Shown in pieces: positions 59,137-64,000 of a stretch of DNA of 64,000 nt; positions within the stretch are counted from its first letter, which is position 1, and the number at the start of each line of letters is the position of its first letter. The stretch covers positions 15,058,409 to 15,122,408 of the forward strand of contig OY987250.1 of NCBI GenBank assembly GCA_963920765.1. Direction: 5' to 3'. Made by a program: the position numbers and the translations under genes. Below the pieces are notes generated by a model, which had not been told where the DNA came from, did no database searches, and saw nothing but the letters and a program-made list of their open reading frames with translations. Source of the DNA: Ulota crispa. Lineage: Eukaryota > Streptophyta > Bryopsida > Orthotrichales > Orthotrichaceae.

Positions 59137-61350
59137 ATGGCTGAAGATTGGTACACGAGGTATCAACGTAGATTTGTTCAGCAAGACAAAAATTTCATTG
59201 AGTAGGCAAAGACGTTTCAAGAGGAGATTAAAGAGCTGAAGAAGAAGAGCTCGTGGGATGGTCTAAAGAAGTTAGAGGGAGAAATGAAGAACATGAAAAT
59301 TGTGAATACAAACAAGGATGATCAAATGTGAATGATGGCGGGTGAAATTGAAGAGTTGTAAGGTGAACTAAGTTATTTGATGGATGGATCTTCTTTGGCA
59401 AACTTCGTTAAAAAGATGTTTTTTCTTTCAAGTGTCAGGGAGGCAATTGCCACGATTCTGTCACGGACATGAATGGATTGACTAATGCATAAAGCATAGA
59501 AACTACTAGAAGGTTCTAAAAGGATCTAGAGGATTAGAAAGGTTCTAGAAGGCTTTAGAAGGATAGAAAATCTTGGTTTGCACTGCGTTTTGAGAAAAAT
59601 TCTTCAATACTCAATAAATTTGAAGCATTTCTAAATGCTTCTGGAGAAGCATTTGACGAACATGACAACATACGTTCTGCAACAACAAAATTCCAATGCT
59701 TACGACAAGGACGGCATTTAGTATCAATCTATACTTCAGAGTTTTGTCAGTTAGCATGCGATATAAATTGGAGAGAGCAAACTTTGATAAGCTAATTCTA
59801 TTATGGTTTACGGGACAAAGCGAAAGATTTATTACTTTCATTACTAGACCCTACAACATTGAATGAGTTTATTAGTCAAGTTGTCAAATGCAACAATTGA
59901 TTATTCGAACGACAACAAGATAAACGAGTTAGATTACGCCGCGATTGTAAAATGGTTATTTTATCTCTTCTTCAGCTTCAAATATTGGCAAATAGACAAA
60001 AGCAAAAAACATGCAAATTGATGGAGTTTGATTCAAACCTCTTACGGAGCAAGAAAAGAAACGCCAACGCAAAAAATAATTATATCTCTATAGCGGAAAA
60101 GAAGAACACAAGGTTAGTAACTGTCTTAAAAACAACAACACACGACGCAACTTTGAAGCACAAGACAAAAAAACAACAAAGTCTAAATATAATATAAACC
60201 GTGCGGCTAGATTCGGCAATATTATCAACATCTTCAAGTCTTGTATTATCTGCAAACCCTACTTTTTGCTTTACTGTACCCATATGTTTGGATTTAAAAA
60301 ATATTAAAATTCAAGCTTTGATTGATTCATGAGCATCAGCTTGTTTTATAAATGAATCTTTTGTGAAACGTTATAAGATTTCTATTGTCCAAAAACTAAA
60401 AGCCGTTGAAGATATTGATGGACGACCGTTATCTTCTGGCAATGTTACTCATGAGATAACTCTTTTATAAACAATAGCAAAAAATCATAGTAACCGTGTG
60501 GTTTACAATATTATCCGTTCTCCGTCTAGTTCTATGATTTTAGGACTTTCATAGCTTGAAAAATTTAATTATCGTATTAACTGGACAAATCGTAGTATTA
60601 CCTTTCTATTTGAAAAAACTTCTATAAGTATTGGTGCCAAAGATCCTTCCGGCCAGAAAACGTCAAAATCTTTATTTTTTAGAGCCCAAGTGTTTATGGA
60701 AGCTGCTAAAGATGCTGATATATTTGTGGCTTATGCAATTCTAACATCTAAGCAAACCACTACAACGACTTTGCTTCCAAATGAGTACAAAGATTATCAA
60801 GATGTCTTTGAGAAAAAAAAATACGGATATTTTGCCCAAGCGTTGACCATATGATTGCGCAATCAATCTTCAAAAGTATACTCAACCACGTTTTGGTCTA
60901 CAACCTATCGCAAAATAAATTTTCTGCGTTAAAAAAATATCTTGACAAAAATTTGGCAAAAAACTTCATTTAACACTCCAAATCTATAATTGGTGCACAT
61001 ATTCTATTTGTGTAGAAGAAAGATAGATATTTACGTATGTGCGTAGATTACCGCAATTTTAACAAAGTAGCAATCAAGAATCAGTATTCATTACCTCTAA
61101 TTAGAGAGTTCCTGGATCAAGTTGGATAAGCAAAGATTTATATCAAAATTAATTTAAGAAGAACTTATAATCTTGTACAATTCAAAAAAGGGTGACGAAT
61201 AAAAGACAGTTTTTCAAACAAAGTATGACCATTTCGAATATAACTTCATGCATTTTAAATCTACAAATGCACAAGCTATTTTTCGACATCTCATGAATGA
61301 TATATTCAATTAATTCTTGGATAATTTTGTTGTTTGCTATCTAGACGTGA
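59137..61350 (+). mobile_element. Ty3/gypsy retrotransposon relic (gag, protease, RT pieces)
   Basis: Plus-strand frames, interrupted by stops and shifts, show in order: a gag start (MAEDWYTRYQRRF, 59137); a gag core (FLNASGEAFDEHDN, RQGRHLVSIYTSEF and LRDKAKDLLLSLLDPTT, 59620-59860); a retropepsin-like site in which the usual DSGAS reads DS-stop-AS (about 60325); and a reverse transcriptase ([19 protein letters not shown] near 61041-61100, and a YLD.V remnant of the YxDD box near 61340 with one acidic residue missing). Part of gag is displaced by a repeat insertion (59465-59575). No integrase, RNase H or matched LTR pair was found. The element is clearly dead. The gag and RT flavour suggests the chromovirus side of Ty3/gypsy, by impression only. 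Confidence 0.8.
59465..59575 (+). repeat. GAA/TTC-rich repeat inserted in gag
   Basis: The segment GAATGGATTGACTAATGCAT and onward, with GAAAGGTTCTAGAAGG and TTTAGAAGGATAGAAAATC, recurs at 61360-61490 and inverted at 61485-61590. It contains exact alternating GAAnnTTCnnGAA blocks. Confidence 0.75.
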
Positions 61351-61352
61351 TG

Positions 61353-61592
61353 TTACGGATATGAACGGATTGACCAATGTATAGAGCATAGAAACTACTA
61401 AAAGGTACTAGAAAAATTTAGAGGATTAGAAGGCCAGAAGATTGTAAAGGATTAGAAGGTTCTAGAAGGCTTTAGAAGGATAGAAAATCATTCTAAAGCC
61501 TTCTAGAACCTTCTAATTCTCTAGATCCTTCTAGAATTTTCTAGTAGTTTCTATGTTCTATGCATTGGTAGATCCGTTCATATCCATGATAG
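61353..61592. mobile_element. Palindromic double copy of the GAA/TTC repeat
   Basis: Left half GAACGGATTGACCAATG to GAAGGATAGAAAATC; right half mirrors it, ending CATTGGTAGATCCGTTC. The hairpin arms are about 110 bp. It lies immediately after the reverse transcriptase relic. Confidence 0.75.
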
Positions 61593-61689
61593 ACTTTTGA
61601 CAAGCCGAAGAAAGACAACAAGACATGGAAAGCTTATTTTTTTGCCTTAAGCGCATGAGATTGAGAGGTGGCAAAGATCATATATTTGA

Positions 61690-63190
61690 ATTATCATGAG
61701 CATCTCCGACATAGAGCCTACTTTATGAACTATGCAGTTTATTGGATGCAGGAGGCGTACACGGCAAAGATCTTCTAAAAAATAGACATTGTCTTATAAC
61801 AAGAAAGGTAGAAGTGCAATTTTTAATTTGTTTATGGAAAGAATGTCAATAAAATTCCATAGTAGGGTATATTTCTTCTACCACCATTTGTTCATTTACC
61901 ACCTAACATTTTATTTGCACCAACGGTACCAAGTTTTAATTTCATAAGGTTTTGAATTTTTTTGTTGCAACGTAATTTAAATGTGATTGGGCCAACAACA
62001 ATGAAGCTGTTGAAATGGTAAGGTTAGCTATGATTTTGGTACTTTTACCCTACTAAATTGCACACTCGAGAGAATTTGTATGTAAAAAAAATAAAGTGAT
62101 AGATACGAATACCAAGTATTTTTTAGGAGAGTATTAGTTTTTTTTTTAAGCATCATATCATTGTGTAATTTTCTACTTTGACTTATCAAAAAAGAGACTT
62201 GCATTATTTATGATTCTAAATTGATTTGAATAAATGATATGATAAATTAGATCAAAAAAATTCTATTACAATTTTTGTCAGACTTTCAGTTTCTTTCATC
62301 TTTTTTTTTTCTCCTACTAATGATTATTTTTCAAATTTCAAGTATAACTTAACAGAAAAGTGTACGCAATACTACTATTGTATTCTCTATAGAAATTGTC
62401 GGTGACGCTCGTCTACTAAGAATGTATTATATTATTGAATGCTATAAATTGAACTGTAAGTTCAAGTCCTTTTTATATAATTAATATGAATGATATAGAG
62501 ATTGCTTTTTTATATTAACTTTACTTTAATTTACATCGTTTTGATTCAATACACTGTACATGTCTTCACAATATGCAAAATAATATGTTTTACTAAATTC
62601 TGGTGCACATCAAGAAATTATCAAATGCAATTTATATTATGCAAATTCTTTCATTGTCAAAAACATGTGGTATATATGCTTGCTTCAAGGTAATGTACAA
62701 GTCTTTATAATATGCAAAACAATATGTAAGAAATATTTTTTAGATAGTAGCAAAAAACAAAAAATACTGGAAAAGACATACTTGAGCAATTCCCAAATTC
62801 CAAGTTGGACCTTCAACTTTGAACAACTAGAATGACAAACAGAGGGTTTGAAGCAAGAACATACAATTTCCAAAATTAAATGACAACCACCTAAAGCCAA
62901 CCAACATTTTTTGTAGAAATTAGTAAACTCTATAAAATTATTAAACACTTTGAATATGCCATTCTCAAGGCAACATCATTTAATACTTTTGGCCAAAAAA
63001 TAAAATAAAAATGGGTATCTTATGCCTAAATTTTTCTAATTATACCTATTTTCTATACTCTATAGTAGTTTGAAGACATCTCATGGTATTTTTGTACCCT
63101 ATAGTATAAGAAATCAAATTATAATTTTTATCTCAAATGATTTTTAGGCAGCTAATCATTTGTTTGCACATAGTATTTTACTGCTACCTC
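61690..63190. repeat. Dispersed repeat, right copy of 12.88-14.82 kb
   Basis: In the same orientation as the left copy and colinear with it apart from the foldback insertion in the left copy. Landmarks include TTCCATAGTAGG, TTCACAATATGCAAAATAAT and TTTTTCTAATTA.ACCTATTTT. No gene is recognised. Confidence 0.7.
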
Positions 63191-63329
63191 TCACAAAATC
63201 CATCGAGATTGCACAAAGTAAGGAAAAACAAACATCTTTATGGATTGCAAGTTTATTCAAAATTTTAGTTGACAAAATAACAGGTGATTTTGAGATGTGA
63301 TATGATTCTTTTTATTTTTGTTAAGTCAA

Positions 63330-63500
63330 CTCTACTTGTTTTAGATTTGTGGTGCACCTATATTATGTATATTGGATTTAGTACTTTGAATGTTCTCTTC
63401 TTTAATTGTAAATTTGTTATAATTTTTATCTCAAGTGAAATAAATTTTTATTATATTGTGCTGCACGTCAATTCCAAAATGCGCTAAGTGATCCATATGA
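63330..63500 (+). mobile_element. Element E terminus, copy 3
   Basis: TTGTAAATTTGTTATAATTT through CACGTCAATTCCAAAATGCG matches 58230-58400 and, inverted, 10262-10440. Confidence 0.6.
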
Positions 63501-63939
63501 GGGAAAGTTCTTACCAAATCCTATTGGCATTATTCCAAATATTGTGAAATTTTATTTCCACAATGAAATATGTTTCATCATAATGAAACTTGTGCCAAAT
63601 CAAACATGTCATGGGTGATAGAAATTTCCAACATTGAAACCCTCTATTGTCTAATGTCTTTCCTATGACTAAACTGGTAAAAAATTTCATGTTTTTATGA
63701 ACAAATGATTTAAGGTTTCAGTAAATGATAAATGTTTTTTTAAAATTTAATATTGGATAATTTTTTTATGGTATACATGTTGAATTTTGTAATTTTTTGG
63801 TTTCCCATGTAAATGTACTTTTAATTAGTCTTGGAGTCTTTGTTTTGTACATTTTCATAATTCTAGAGATTGCATGGAAATAAATTAGTATTTTGTAAAA
63901 TTATAAAATTACAAATTGAAAACTTAATTTTATATATAC

Positions 63940-63975
<36 letters not shown>

Positions 63976-64000
63976 GTATATATATATATATATGTATATA
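63501..64000. other. AT-rich end of window with TA/TG microsatellite
   Basis: No gene recognised. A compound (TA)n array with TG and CA interruptions runs from about 63933 to the window end. Confidence 0.6.

Overview
The window looks like nuclear DNA of a land plant. It is AT-rich, most genes are split by short introns (about 0.1-1 kb), and most of the rest is repeats. Five protein-coding loci can be read with some confidence: a flavin amine oxidase (2.1-6.5 kb, +), a rhomboid-like membrane protein (16.6-20.5 kb, -), the meiotic SPO11-1 protein (23.0-26.7 kb, +), gamma-tubulin complex protein 3, GCP3/SPC98 (27.5-33.5 kb, -), and a plant protein with two DUF688-type PFKWEE-PGK motifs (43.2-46.1 kb, +). 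Decayed plastid matK and a mitochondrial nad3 fragment are embedded in the nuclear DNA. Their protein flavour (for example [10 protein letters not shown] in nad3) would suit a bryophyte or another early-diverging land plant, but this is inference; the species is not established.

Layout. 1-2.1 kb: telobox-rich, no gene recognised. 2.1-6.5 kb: amine oxidase with mobile-element insertions in its introns. 6.5-15.8 kb: nested inverted-repeat elements, an MsrB fragment, a matK pseudogene and a minisatellite. 16.6-26.7 kb: rhomboid and SPO11-1 genes transcribed divergently from a spacer with a ~160-bp tandem array. 27.5-34.8 kb: GCP3 and its 5' region. 34.8-40.0 kb: dense short DNA transposons. 40.4-43.1 kb: unassigned DNA. 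43.2-46.1 kb: DUF688-type gene. 47.3-49.15 kb: a nearly identical second copy of GCP3 exon 1 plus its upstream region, sitting between transposon ends. 49.2-64 kb: nested DNA transposons, a probable SINE, microsatellites and a wrecked Ty3/gypsy element.

The genes do not form a pathway; as usual in plants, neighbours are functionally unrelated. The main biological interest is how repeats and organelle DNA have reshaped genes. The GCP3 5' module was copied 14.3 kb away and now forms a chimeric reading frame. A nad3 fragment abuts a splice acceptor. The rhomboid has lost its catalytic serine. One Stowaway-type insertion has its own empty site preserved elsewhere in the window.

Exon boundaries were read by eye from GT/AG signals, reading phase and remembered family alignments. 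Nothing was searched or computed, and all transposon family names are by terminal structure only.
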